Positions 10,674 to 22,500 of a stretch of 64,000 nucleotides of DNA are shown piece after piece. Source of the stretch: Euptelea pleiosperma (lineage: Eukaryota > Streptophyta > Magnoliopsida > Ranunculales > Eupteleaceae); NCBI GenBank assembly GCA_035048495.1, contig CM068543.1, positions 35,403,096 to 35,467,095 on the forward strand, in the 5' to 3' direction. The notes under the pieces were generated by a model. That model had not been told where the DNA came from. It made no database searches and was given only the letters and a program-made list of their open reading frames with translations. Position numbers and translations under genes: made by a program. Each line of letters begins with the position of its first letter. The first letter of the stretch is position 1.

Positions 10674-12077
10674 GATTTAAACAATTTGCACAGTGGGAAG
10701 TGTCGGATGTCGATCCGCACTCGGGATTAGGGATTAGCAATTTATCAGAACTTCTGACCTTGGGAAGTGCTCGAAACATGCTGGAGAGGGTGAGAATGAT
10801 GGATTGGATTTAAACATACTCTTGGAGACATTATCTATATTAAACTACTCGAAAAATAAATGAAAATAAATGCACTTATAGAAGAATTCAAACATAAAAA
10901 TCTAGTTATTTATTGAATCATACTTAACTTACAATGCTTTATAAATTGTTTGCCAATACAAATAACAACTAAATAAATTAACTAGAAAGCATTAAGAAAT
11001 GATTTAGAGAGAGAGAGAGAGAAAGAAGAGAGGGAAAGGGATGCTCTAGAGAGAGAAAATGTAGAAAAAAAAAGAACTAAATAGAGAAAGCTAGAGAGAG
11101 AAAGGAAGAGAGAAAAAGAGAACTAGAGAAAAGGTGAGAGGTAGAGAGAGAACATCTTACCATTTACCAGATTTGAGTGGTGTGGCCGGAGAGAATGAGC
11201 TCGAAGAGTGGTCCAGCCATGACGATGTGCGGAGAAGTGGATCCAGGCTCGGTATGGTGACGTGCTCTGCAAAGATGATGATAGAGATCACCGGTGGAGT
11301 TCCAAGGAGGATGAAAATGAGGGGATGCAAGTGCCTCTAATGGCAGCCACCTAGGAGAACCAAGTAGGGGGCGGTGGAGGAGGTCTTCCTCTCCTCTTTT
11401 CTTTCTTTTTTTTTTTCTTTTTTTTTTGTTTTGTTTTCTTCTTTGGGAAAGATGGTGGGGAACGATTAGAGAGTGCACTGCTGCTACTATTGATGACGGT
11501 GGTTGTGGTAGCGGTTTGTTGTGGTGGTTCTGCTGGAGAAGTTGGAGCTAGGAGGAGGGCGGAGCTGCTGCAAAGTTGGGTGGTGGTGGATGTGGTTGCT
11601 GCTGGTGGTGTGCAGCTACAAAACCAGCAAGTGGTGATCGATGGTGAGGCAGTAGAGGATAGCAATGGAGAGGGCGATGTGGAGAACGGCTGAAGGAAGG
11701 AGAGTTAATGAAGCTAACGGCCTGCAAGGTTGCAGGCCATAAACTTGCAGGTGGAGGCGCTGTTCACAGCAAGGCAGCGTGGAAACATGGGGAGTTTTCT
11801 TGCTGGTTCGCCCAGCAAGAAGGAAAGTTGGTTACGGCTGGCTATTGAGGAGGGTAATCGAAGAGGGGTTGACGGCTTGGAGTTCTGAAAACTCAAGAGA
11901 AGAGAGATGATGGTGAACCAGTCCGGCGAACACGCAGGCGGCGAAGTTGGCGAGTTGGTGGTGCGCTGGTTCTGCTTTCGACGCACCTGCAAGAAGGAGA
12001 GGAAGAAGAAGAAGAAGAAGAAAGGGAGGAGAAGAAGAGGAAGGGGATTGGTTGATGGGGTGGTGCAGGTGATGGCT

Positions 12078-12098
12078 GGAGTTGCAACCTGCAACTCC
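12078..12098. repeat. GGAGTTGCA hairpin in Athila 5' LTR
   Basis: Identical to the copy at 4544-4564: arms GGAGTTGCA and TGCAACTCC with ACC between. Confidence 0.8.
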
Positions 12099-12219
12099 GG
12101 CGATCACGTGAAGAAGATGAAGAAGAGGAATAACGAGAAAGAAGAAAGGAGGAGGAAGATGGGGCCAAAAACGAGGGGAAGAGTAAAGGGGAAGGAGAGG
12201 AGAAGAAAAGAGGGGGATT

Positions 12220-12284
12220 AGGGTTCGAACGAACCCTTCTCCCTCCTCTTATAAAGCTCCCTATTTCCATTAATGGAAATAGGG
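12220..12284 (-). promoter_or_regulatory. Putative LTR core promoter driving the Athila element
   Basis: Palindrome at 12259-12284, TATA-like element at 12248-12256 and 8-2-8 inverted repeat at 12220-12237, in minus-strand order. As the 5' LTR copy it would drive transcription toward pol. Confidence 0.6.
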
Positions 12285-14360
12285 TCTTTTTTGAAAATAA
12301 AAAATAATTAATTTTTTATGATGTCCATCGTCTCACAAGATGATGTGACAGGCATTCTGAAGGCGATCAATGGTGACTTGATTGGGACCCAGATTGGTAG
12401 ATCGACGGATCTAGAGAGATCCAACGGTCCGAAAGCTAAGGGAGATGAGATAGAGCCGATGGGTAGGAGTTCTGGGGTTAGGTCAGTAGATTCGAGGATC
12501 GAAAGATGAAGAGAGAGAGAGAATAAGAAGAGATGAGAGAAAAAGTATAAAAAAAAATGGAAAAAAGCACTGGCAGAGGGTCTGGAACCCTGGTCTTCAC
12601 TGTGACCATCCTCATGCTTCTCCAGTAGAGTCGACCATCATTCTTTGCTGACTCATGTGGCTTTAAACGCTTTGGTCCATCTCTTGGTCATTGGCTCTCC
12701 TACTCTCTTCGTTCTTTTGGCCAGCTTTTTGGTCCTCTTATTCAGCCCATATTTGGCCCATATCTTCTAGTCATAGCATGTGGGCTCTTTAAGCTTTGAT
12801 AATGGGCTTTCCTGATCGATGTGGGCTTGCAAGTCTCGAGAATTGTCCCATCGGGGTTTCCTGCGATAGAAGAAGCGCGTAATGAGACTCTATCAGAATG
12901 ACTTCATGTCTAGACTTTCGAAAATGTGTTTAATGCATGCAAATATACCATTTCGTCCAGAAAAGTGTGTTCTACGCAACAAAAGAGACTCTTACGTAGA
13001 AAAGTAGATAAATAGAGTATTTTAACGTGGGAGAATGCAATAACGCTAACAGGATAATTGCTTAAAATAAGCACTTTTGAGCGAATATCAGACCCCGTAC
13101 TTTGACTCAATCTCTTCCATTACAATTGTTTCTCTACATTTGAAGTGTTGGGACAATTTTGGGGAGAGTCGGAACTCATTTGCTCCATTCGTGCGTCTAT
13201 GTCCCAAATTGCATTCAGTTTGAGTGTTACGAACTTATGCCTATAACTAGTTACTTTTATGCAACCGGACATCTTACTTTGACTCAATCTCTTCCATTAC
13301 AATTATTTCAACACATTTGAAGTGTTGGAAGAAGATTAGGGAGAGTTAGAACTCGTTTACTCTATTCGTGTGTTAATGTCTCTAATTGGACTTTAATTTG
13401 ACTGTTACAGCCTAAGCTTATAACTTGTAATTTTTTCGCAACCGGGCCTCGTACTTTTACTCATTCTCTTCCATTTCAGTTCTTTCAACACATTTGAAGT
13501 GTTCGAAAAGGATTGGGGAGGGTCCGAACTCGTCTGCTCCATTCGTGCCTCAACGTCAGTAATTGGACACAGTTTGAGTGTTGCATTCCCAAGCCTATAA
13601 CTAGTTACTTTTTCGCAACCGAACCTCGTACTTTGACTCAATCACTTCCATTACAATTGCTTTAATGCATTTGAAGTGTTGGAACAAGATTGGATAGTAT
13701 CAGAACTCGTTTGCTATATTCGTGCGTTAATGTCTCTAATTGGACTTAGTCAGAGTGTCACAAGCCTATGCTTTTATCTAGCTACTTTTTAGGCACCGGA
13801 CCTCGTACTTTGACCCAATCTCCTCCACTACCATTGAAGCGTTGGAATAAGATTGGGGAGAGTCGAAACTCATTTGCTCCATTCGTGCATCATTTTCTTT
13901 AATTAGATTCAGTTTGAGTGTTACAGGCTTATGCTTGTAAGTAGATACCTTTTCCCAACTAGACCTCGTACTTTAACACAATATCTTCCAATACAATTGT
14001 TTCAACACATTAGAAGTGTTGGAACAAGATTGCGGAGGGTCAAAGCTAGTTTCCTCGATCCGTGCGTCAATGCCACTAATTGGACACTGTTTGAGTGTTA
14101 CATTCCTAAGCCTATAACTAGTTACTTTTCCGCAGCGGACCTCGTACTTCGACTCAATCTCGTCCATTACATTTGTTTCAACATATTTAAAGTGTTGGAA
14201 CAAGTTTGGGGAGAGTCGGAACTCGTTTGCTACATTCGTGCATCAATGTCACTAATTGGACATACTTTGAGTGTTACATTCCTAAGCCTATAACTAGTTA
14301 CTTTTTCGCAGCCGGACCTCATACTTTGACTCAATCTTTTCCTTTACAATTGTTTCAACA

Positions 14361-15404
14361 CATTGGAAGTGTTGGAACAAGATTGGGGAGAGTCGGAACT
14401 CATTTCCTCCATTGGTGCGTCGATGTCTTTAATTGGACTCGGTTTGAGTGGTATAAGCCTATGCTTATAAGTAGATACTCTTTCGTAACAAGACCTCATA
14501 CTTTAACTCAATCTCTTCCATTACAATTGTTTCAACACATCAAATGTGTTGAAACAATATTGGTCAGAGTCGGAATTCGTTTCCTCTATTCGTGCGTTAA
14601 TGTCTATAATTAGACTCAGTTTGAGTGTCATGCTTATAACTAGTTACTTTTTCGCAACAAGACCTTGTACTTTAACTCCATCCCTTCCATTATAATTGTT
14701 TCACTACATTTGAAGTGTTGGAACAAGATTGAGAAGAGTCGGAACTCGTTTACTCTATTCGTGCGTTAATGTCTCTAATTAGACTCAGTTTGAATGTTAC
14801 AAGCCTATGCTTATAACTAGTTACTTTTTTGCAACCGGACATCGTAGTTTGACTCAATCTCTTCGATTACAATTGTTTCGACACATTGGAAGTGTTGGAA
14901 CAAGATTGGGGAGAGTCGGAACTCATTTCCTCCATTGGTGCGTCGATGTCTTTAATTGGACTCGGTTTGAGTGGTATAAGCCTATGCTTATAAGTAGATA
15001 CTCTTTCGTAACAAGACCTCATACTTTAACTCAATCTCTTCCATTACAATTGTTTCAACACATCAAATGTGTTGAAACAATATTGGTCAGAGTCGGAATT
15101 CGTTTCCTCTATTCGTGCGTTAATGTCTATAATTAGACTCAGTTTGAGTGTCATGCTTATAACTAGTTACTTTTTCGCAACAAGACCTTGTACTTTAACT
15201 CCATCTCTTCCATTACAATTGTTTCACTACATTTGAAGTGTTGGAACAAGATTGAGAAGAGTCGGAACTCGTTTACTCTATTCGTGCGTTAATGTCTCTA
15301 ATTAGACTCAGTTTGAATGTTACAAGCCTATGCTTATAACTAGTTACTTTTTTGCAACCGGACATCGTAGTTTGACTCAATCTCTTCCATTACAATTGTT
15401 TCAA
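14361..15404. repeat. 523-bp (three-monomer) tandem duplication in array A
   Basis: The segment starting CATTGGAAGTGTTGG at 14361 recurs at 14884, offset 523 bp, with near-identical sequence. The corresponding unit from about 21020 has it once. The right junction falls within the TTTCGACACATT / TTTCAATGCATT stretch around 14865-14884, consistent with unequal crossing-over between monomers three positions apart. The right boundary given is approximate. Confidence 0.85.
14526..14558. repeat. Perfect 33-bp hairpin in a satellite monomer
   Basis: Arms ATTGTTTCAACACAT and ATGTGTTGAAACAAT are perfect 15-bp inverted repeats around CAA. It extends the shorter CAACAC/GTGTTG dyad found in many monomers. 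Identical hairpins lie at 15049-15081, 21189-21221 and 24874-24906, once per HOR unit plus the extra copy from the 523-bp duplication. Confidence 0.9.
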
Positions 15405-18140
15405 TGCATTTGAAGTGTCGGAACAAGATTGGGGAGAGTCGTAACTTATTTCCTCCTTTCGTGCGTCAGTATCTTTAATTGGACTCAGTTTTAGCGGTAT
15501 AAGCCTATGCTTATAGCTAGATACTTTTTCGCAACAAGACCTCGTACTTTAACTCAATCTCTTAAATTACAATTGTTTCAACACATTTGATGTGTTTGAA
15601 CAATATTGATGAGAGTCGGAATTCGTTTGCTCTATTCGTGCGTTGATGTCTCTAATTAGACTCAGTTTGAGTGTTACAAGCCTATGCTTATAACCAGTTA
15701 CTTTTTCACAACTAGACCTTATACTTTAACTCAATCTCTTTCATTACAATTGTTTCAACACATTAGAAGTCTTGGAAAAAGATTGAGGAGAGTCAGAACT
15801 CGTTTGCTCTATTCGTGCGTTAATGTCTCAAATTAGACCCAGTTTGAATGTTATAAGCCTATGCTTATATGCTTATAACTAGTTACTTTTTTGCAACCGG
15901 ACCTCGTACTTTGACTCAATCTCTTCAATTACAATTGTTTCAATGCATTTGAAGTGTTGGAACACGATTGGGGAGAGTCGTAACTCATTTCCTCCATTCC
16001 GGCGTCAATGACTTTAAATGGACTCAGTTTTAGTGGTATAAGCCTATGCTTATAACTAGATACTTTTCTGCAACAAGACCTCGTACTTTAACTCAATCTC
16101 TTTCATTATAATTGTTTCAACACATTTGATGTGTTGGAACAATATTTTGGAGAGTCGGAACTCATTTGCTCCATTCGTGTGTCAATGTCTCCAATTGGAC
16201 ACAGTTTGAGTGTTATATTTCTAAGCTTATAACTAGTTACTTTTTCGCAACCGGACCTCGTACATTAACTCAATCTCTTCCAACATAATATTTTCAACAC
16301 ATTTGAAGTGTTGGAACAAGTTTGGGGAGAGTCGGAACTCGTTTGCTCCGTTAGTATGTAAATGTTACTAATTGGACACAGTTTGAGTGTTACATTCCTA
16401 AGCCTATAACTAGTTACTTTTTCACAGTCGGACCTCAAATTTTAACTCAATCTCTTCCTTTCAATTTGAAGTGTTGGAACAAGATTGGGGAGAGTTGGGA
16501 CTCGTTAGCTCCATTCATCCCCCAATGCCTTTAAATGGACTCAGTTTGAGTGTTACAAGCCAAAGCTTATAACTAGTTAGTTTTTCGCAGCCGGACCTCG
16601 TACTTTCACTCAATCTCTTCCATTACAATTCTTTTAACACATTTCTAGTTTTGGAACAAGATTGGGGAGAGTCGGAACTCGTTTGCCCCATTCATGCGTC
16701 AATGTCTTTAATTGGACTCAATTTGAGTGTCACAAGCCTAAGCCAATATCTTGATACTTTTTCGCAACTAGACCTCGTACTTTAACTCAATCTATTTCAT
16801 TACAATTGTTTCAACACATTATAATTGTTGGAACAAGATTGCGGAGAGTCGAAACTCGTTTGCTCCACTCGTGCGTCAATGTCACTAATTGGACATTGTT
16901 TGAGTGTTACATTCCTAAGCCTATAACTAGTTACTTTTCTCAGCCGGACCACATACTTTGACTCAATCTCTTCCTTTACAATTGTCTCAACACTTTTGAA
17001 GTGTTGGAACAAGATTGGGGAGAGTCGGAACTCGTTTGCTCTATTCGTGCGTCAAGGTCTTTAATTGGACTCAGTTTTAGTGTTACAAGCTGAAAGTAGG
17101 GTTTTTCTGTCGTTGAGAGAACGACCCTAGAATCAACAATTTTTGTAATTATCCGATTCTTTTTCACTCAAATCCTGCAAAAATCACAGGGTTGTACAGT
17201 GGCTCGTGTCGGATGTCGATCCGCACTCGGGGTTAGTTAGCGCGACTCATGAACATGCAATGACGGATTTTTATCAAGAAAACATGGAGAGGTGAGAATG
17301 ATGATCGATTTAAAATAATTATTGGCGACTTTTAGAGAGAGAGATTTCCACAAACAACCAAAAACACAAAAGTAAACTAACAAATGCAAAAATAATAATT
17401 TTATTCATCCTCAATGAGTCTTACAAAATCAAATTAAAATTCAAAAATTAACCTAGAAAGCCATAAAAATTAGAGAGAGAAATGAGAAAATGTAGAGAGA
17501 GAAATATCGAAGAAGGCTATCCTAGAGAGAGAAAATATGGGGGAGAGAGAAAGTGATGCTAGAAAGGTCTAGAGAGAGAAAGTGACAATTAAAGAGAGAG
17601 AAAAATAAAACAAGAGAGAGAAAAGAGACTAAGAGAGATCTAGAGAGAGAGAAAGAGAATATGGTTGTTGGGTGAGGAGAACGACGTTGCTTACTTTGAG
17701 GAGAACGACGTTGCTTACTTTCAAGTGGGAGAGCAGATCTAATATCGGTAAAGCTTTCGGCCACGGGAGTTGCAGTAGCAGTTTATGGTGGTTCTGTGGT
17801 GAGCTAGCACATTCCAAGGTGGTGCAGTCCGATTATGAAACTTTGGTATTTACAGGGTTGCAGCGCACCAGTCCGACAAGATTGAGGGAGAAGGTGTCAT
17901 GGCAGTGATCCACGGTGGAGTTGCAGGGATCCTGCACATGGTGGCTGGTTCGTGGGCCAGAGTTGCAACGGTGGAGGAGACCACCGGTAATGTAGAAGGG
18001 AGGCCGAAGGTTCTGCCTGTGAAGATAGACGCCGGTGAAGAGGAATGAGAGGTGGCAATGGTGGAGCACGCAGGAGGCAGCGGCGAGGAAGGGGAGGGCG
18101 ATGGCTGGTGCAGGCGCTCCAGCAGGAAGGAGCACTGACG

Positions 18141-18168
18141 GCCGGAGTTGCAGGTCTGCAACTCCGGC
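18141..18168. repeat. GGAGTTGCA hairpin, copy 1 (solo LTR 17091)
   Basis: Perfect 13-bp arms GCCGGAGTTGCAG and CTGCAACTCCGGC with GT between, followed by an A-rich purine tract. The preceding AGCACTGACG is repeated before copy 2, so the hairpin and its left flank were duplicated together. Confidence 0.87.
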
Positions 18169-18310
18169 GTAAAAAAAAAAAACGGTAATGAAAAAAAAAC
18201 GAAAACGAAAACGAAAAAAAAAAGAAAAAGAAGAAGTAAAAGAAAAAGAAGAAGAAGAAGAAGAAGAAGAAGAAGAAGAAGGAGACTGATGCCGTGGAGG
18301 AGCACTGACG

Positions 18311-18334
18311 GCCGGAGTTGCAGGCAACTCCGGC
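18311..18334. repeat. GGAGTTGCA hairpin, copy 2 (solo LTR 17091)
   Basis: 11-bp arms GCCGGAGTTGC and GCAACTCCGGC with AG between. It follows the same AGCACTGACG flank as copy 1 and leads into a GAAGAAG tract. Confidence 0.85.
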
Positions 18335-18454
18335 GAAGAAGAAGAAGAAGATGAAGAAAATGAGAAGAGAAAAATGGAGGAAAACGGTCTAAAACCGAGG
18401 GGAAGAAGGGGCAAACGATTTGGGGGAGAGAATGGAACAGATTTGAGGGGGATT

Positions 18455-18519
18455 AGGGTTCGAACGAACCCTTCTCCTTCCTCTTATAAAGCTCCCTATT
18501 TCCATTAATGGAAATAGGG
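18455..18519 (-). promoter_or_regulatory. Putative LTR core promoter, solo LTR 17091
   Basis: Palindrome at 18494-18519, TATA-like element at 18483-18491 and 8-2-8 inverted repeat at 18455-18472, in minus-strand order. Confidence 0.6.
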
Positions 18520-18547
18520 TATTTTTTAAATAAAAAAATATTTTTAA

Positions 18548-18578
<31 letters not shown>

Positions 18579-19505
18579 GTAAAATGCTACTTTTCTATGG
18601 GGAATCTCCCCAATTAGTGGACCCCCCATTTAATTAAAATTATTTTTGAAATTCGCGGGGTCCACTAACTGGTCGGACAGCGGGTCGATGCTGATGGGCC
18701 CGGCTACTGGCCCACATGGACTGATGATGTCCATCGTCTCACAAGATGATGTGACAGGCATTCTGAAGGCGATCGGATGGATGGTGACTTGATTGGGACC
18801 CAGATTGGTAGATCGACGGATCTAGAGAGATCCAACGGTCCGATTGAAGATCCAACGGTCCGATGGAAGATCCAACGGTCAGAAAGCTAAGGGAGATGAG
18901 ATAGAGCTGATAGGCAGGAGTTCTGGGGTTAGGTCAGTAGATTCGAGGATCGAGAGATGAAGAGAGAGAGAAAATAAGGAGAGATGAGAGAAAAAGTATC
19001 AAAAAAATGGAAAAAAGCACTGGCGGAGGGTCTGGAACCCTGGTCTTCACTGTGACCATCCTCACGCTTCTCCAGTAGAGTCGACCATCATTCTTTGCTG
19101 ACTCATGTGGCTTTAAACGCTTTGGTCCGTCTCTTGGTCATTGGCTCTCCTACTCTCTTCGTTCTTTGGGCCGGCTTTTTGGTCCTCTTATTCAGCCCAT
19201 ATTTGGCCCATATCTTCTAGTTATAGCATGTGGGCTTGTTAAGCTTTGATAATGGGCTTTCATGATCGATTTGGGCCCACAAGTCTCGAAAATCGTCCCA
19301 TCGGGGTTTCCTGCGACAGAAGAAGCGCGTAATGAGACTTTATCAGAACGGCTTAATATTTAGACTTCCGAAAATGTGTTTAATGCATGCAAATATACCA
19401 TTTCGTCCAGAAAAGTGTGTTTTACGCAATGAGATAGACTCTTACGTAGAAAAGTGGATAATTAGAGCAGTTTTACGCAGGAGAGTGCGATAACGCTAAC
19501 AGGAT

Positions 19506-19526
19506 AAGTGCTTAAAATAAGCACTT
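19506..19526. repeat. LTR-terminal hairpin, 9-3-9
   Basis: Arms AAGTGCTTA and TAAGCACTT around AAA, 14 bp from the LTR end. The same hairpin is at 4142-4162 and, in reverse orientation, 59165-59185. Both LTRs of the larger Athila carry AATTGCTTA in the left arm (one mismatch). Confidence 0.8.
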
Positions 19527-19540
19527 TTGAGCGAATATCA

Positions 19541-22500
19541 CAAGCCTAAGCTTATAACTAGTTACTCTGTCGCAATCGATCATCATATTTTGACTCAATC
19601 TCTTTCATTACAACTGTTTCAACACATTCGAAATGTTGGAACAAGATTGCGAAGACTCAGAACTCGTTTGCTCCACTCGTGAGTCAATGTCACTAATTCG
19701 ATACAGTTTAAGTGTTACATTAATAAGCCTATAACTAGATATTTTTCACAGCGGACCCCGTACTTTGACTCAATCTCTTCCATTACAATTGTTTCTACAC
19801 ATTTGAAGTGTTGGGACAATTTTGGGGAGAGTCGGAACTCATTTGCTCCATTCGTGCGTCTATGTCCCAAATTGCATTCAGTTTGAGTGTTACGAACCTA
19901 TGCCTATAACTAGTTACTTTTATGCAACCGGACATCTTACTTTGACTCAATCTCTTCCATTACAATTATTTCAACACATTTGAAGTGTTGGAAGAAGATT
20001 AGGGAGAGTTAGAACTCGTTTGCTCTATTCGTGTGTTAATGTCTCCCATTGGACTTTAATTTGACTGTTACAGCCTAAGCTTATAACTAGTAATTTTTTC
20101 GCAACCGGGCCTCGTACTTTTACTCATTCTCTTCCATTTCAGTTCTTTCAACACATTTGAAGTGTTCGAAAAGGATTGTGGAGGGTCCGAACTCGTCTGC
20201 TCCATTCGTGCCTCAACGTCAGTAATTGGACACAGTTTGAGTGTTGCATTCCCAAGCCTATAACTAGTTACTTTTTCGCAACCGAACCTCGTACTTTAAC
20301 TCAATCACTTCCATTACAATTGCTTTAATGCATTTGAAGTGTTGGAACAAGATTGGATAGTATCAGAACTCGTTCGCTATATTCGTGCGTTAATGTCTCT
20401 AATTGGACTTAGTCAGAGTGTCACAAGCCTATGCTTTTATCTAGCTACTTTTTAGGCACCGGACCTCGTACTTTGACCCAATCTCCTCCACTACCATTGA
20501 AGTGTTGAAATAAGATTGGGGAGAGTCGAAATTCATTTGCTCCATTCGTGCATCATTTTCTTTAATTAGACTCAGTTTGAGTGTTACAGGCCTATGCTTG
20601 TAAGTAGATACCTTTTTCCAACTAGACCTCGTACTTTAACACAATATCTTCCAATACAATTGTTTCAACACATTAGAAGTGTTGGAACAAGATTGCGGAG
20701 GGTCAAAGCTAGTTTCCTCAATCCGTGCGTCAATGCCACTAATTGGACACTGTTTGAGTGTTACATTCCTAAGCCTATAACTAGTTACTTTTCCGCAGCA
20801 GACCTCGTACTTTGACTCAATCTCATCCATTACATTTGTTTCAACATATTTAAAGTGTTGGAACAAGTTTGGGGAGAGTCGGAACTCGTTTGCTACATTC
20901 GTGCATCAATGTCACTAATTGGACATACTTTGAGTGTTACATTCCTAAGCCTATAACTAGTTACTTTTTCGTAGCCGGACCTCATACTTTGACTCAATCT
21001 TTTCCTTTACAATTGTTTCAACACATTGGAAGTGTTGGAACAAGATTGGGGAGAGTCGGAACTCATTTCCTCCATTGGTGCGTCGATGTCTTTAATTGGA
21101 CTCGGTTTGAGTGGTATAAGCCTATGCTTATAAGTAGATACTCTTTCGTAACAAGACCTCATACTTTAACTCAATCTCTTCCATTACAATTGTTTCAACA
21201 CATCAAATGTGTTGAAACAATATTGGTCAGAGTCGGAATTCGTTTCCTCTATTCGTGCGTTAATGTCTATAATTAGACTCAGTTTGAGTGTCATGCTTAT
21301 AAGTAGTTACTTTTTCGCAACAAGACCTTGTACTTTAACTCCATCTCTTCCATTACAATTGTTTCACTACATTTGAAGTGTTGGAACAAGATTGAGAAGA
21401 GTCGGAACTCGTTTACTCTATTCGTGCGTTAATGTCTCTAATTAGACTCAGTTTGAATGTTACAAGCCTATGCTTATAACTAGTTACTTTTTTGCAACCG
21501 GACATCGTAGTTTGACTCAATCTCTTCCATTACAATTGTTTCAATGCATTTGAAGTGTCGGAACAAGATTGGGGAGAGTCGTAACTTATTTCCTCCTTTC
21601 GTGCGTCAGTATCTTTAATTGGACTCAGTTTTAGCGGTATAAGCCTATGCTTATAGCTAGATACTTTTTCGCAACAAGACCTCGTACTTTAACTCAATCT
21701 CTTAAATTACAATTGTTTCAACACATTTGATGTGTTTGAACAATATTGATGAGAGTCGGAATTCGTTTGCTCTATTCGTGCGTTGATGTCTCTAATTAGA
21801 CTCAGTTTGAGTGTTACAAGCCTATGCTTATAACCAGTTACTTTTTCACAACTAGACCTTATACTTTAACTCAATCTCTTTCATTACAATTGTTTCAACA
21901 CATTAGAAGTCTTGGAAGAAGATTGAGGAGAGTCAGAACTCGTTTGCTCTATTCGTGCGTTAATGTCTCAAATTAGACCCAGTTTGAATGTTATAAGCCT
22001 ATGCTTATATGCTTATAACTAGTTACTTTTTTGCAACCGGACCTCGTACTTTGACTCAATCTCTTCAATTACAATTGTTTCAATGCATTTGAAGTGTTGG
22101 AACACGATTGGGGAGAGTCGTAACTCATTTCCTCCATTCCGGCGTCAATGTCTTTAAATGGACTCAGTTTTAGTGGTATAAGCCTATGCTTATAACTAGA
22201 TACTTTTCTGCAACAAGACCTCGTACTTTAACTCAATCTCTTTCATTATAATTGTTTCAACACATTTGATGTGTTGGAACAAGATTTTGGAGAGTCGGAA
22301 CTCATTTGCTCCATTCGTGTGTCAATGTCTCCAATTGGACACAGTTTGAGTGTTATATTTCTAAGCTTATAACTAGTTACTTTTTCGCAACCGGACCTCG
22401 TACATTAACTCAATCTCTTCCAACATAATATTTTCAACACATTTGAAGTGTTGGAACAAGTTTGGGGAGAGTCGGAACTCGTTTGCTCCGTTAGTATGTA

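Larger units (their letters stand above)
456..13090 (-). mobile_element. Athila-type Ty3/gypsy LTR retrotransposon, 5'-internal deletion, with nested solo LTR
   Basis: The element runs TG...CA and is flanked by identical 5-bp duplications GACCC (451-455 and 13091-13095). The undisturbed satellite copy near 19755 shows the empty site. Coding sense is minus, so the 5' LTR is on the right (10658-13090) and the 3' LTR on the left (456-5706). The internal part (5707-10657) keeps RT, RNase H and integrase plus a ~1.9-kb 3' non-coding stretch, but no gag, protease or PBS. It also lost the last 65 bp of the 5' LTR at the same junction. It is therefore non-autonomous now. The pol motif set ([25 protein letters not shown]) is typical of the Athila lineage, which is known to enrich in plant centromeric satellites. 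Confidence 0.93.
10658..13090 (-). repeat. Athila 5' LTR, truncated at the internal junction
   Basis: Homology to the 3' LTR starts at TCCGAG (10658, matching 521) and runs to GCGAATATCA at 13090. Thus 65 bp of the LTR end adjoining the PBS are missing, together with PBS, gag and protease. A second difference is a gap of roughly 165 bp near 12312, at the position of the T homopolymer and the GTGGACCCC/GGGGTCCAC inverted repeat of the other LTR. The AAGCT site occupied by the nested solo LTR in the 3' LTR is empty here (about 11713). Confidence 0.9.
13091..17090. repeat. Satellite array A, middle block
   Basis: Continuous ~176-bp monomers beginning with the right TSD copy GACCC. Compared with the block from 19755 it carries the same 21-monomer HOR sequence plus one extra 523-bp segment. 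No gene is present. Short open frames here are by-products of a stop-poor satellite and recur at HOR spacing. The block ends with CAAGC (17086-17090), the left TSD of the next solo LTR. Confidence 0.95.
17091..19540 (-). mobile_element. Athila-family solo LTR in array A
   Basis: A 2,450-bp TG...CA segment flanked by CAAGC (17086-17090 and 19541-19545), with no internal region. It starts TGAAAGTAGG and ends GCGAATATCA, so its sense strand is minus, like the larger Athila. It shares the terminal hairpin, core promoter block and AG-rich tracts with the other LTRs but differs in its GA-rich middle. A 24-bp direct tandem repeat lies at 17674-17721 and a T homopolymer at about 18550-18574. Confidence 0.94.

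Noticed and set aside
13931..14293. Short ORFs in the satellite (here 120 codons; many of 60-135 codons elsewhere)
   Set aside because: They recur at exact HOR spacing on both strands, have no domain and arise from the stop-poor monomer sequence; not genes.
17674..17721. 24-bp tandem repeat in the 17091 LTR as a possible regulatory array
   Set aside because: Only two copies and absent from the other LTRs; best explained as a local duplication.
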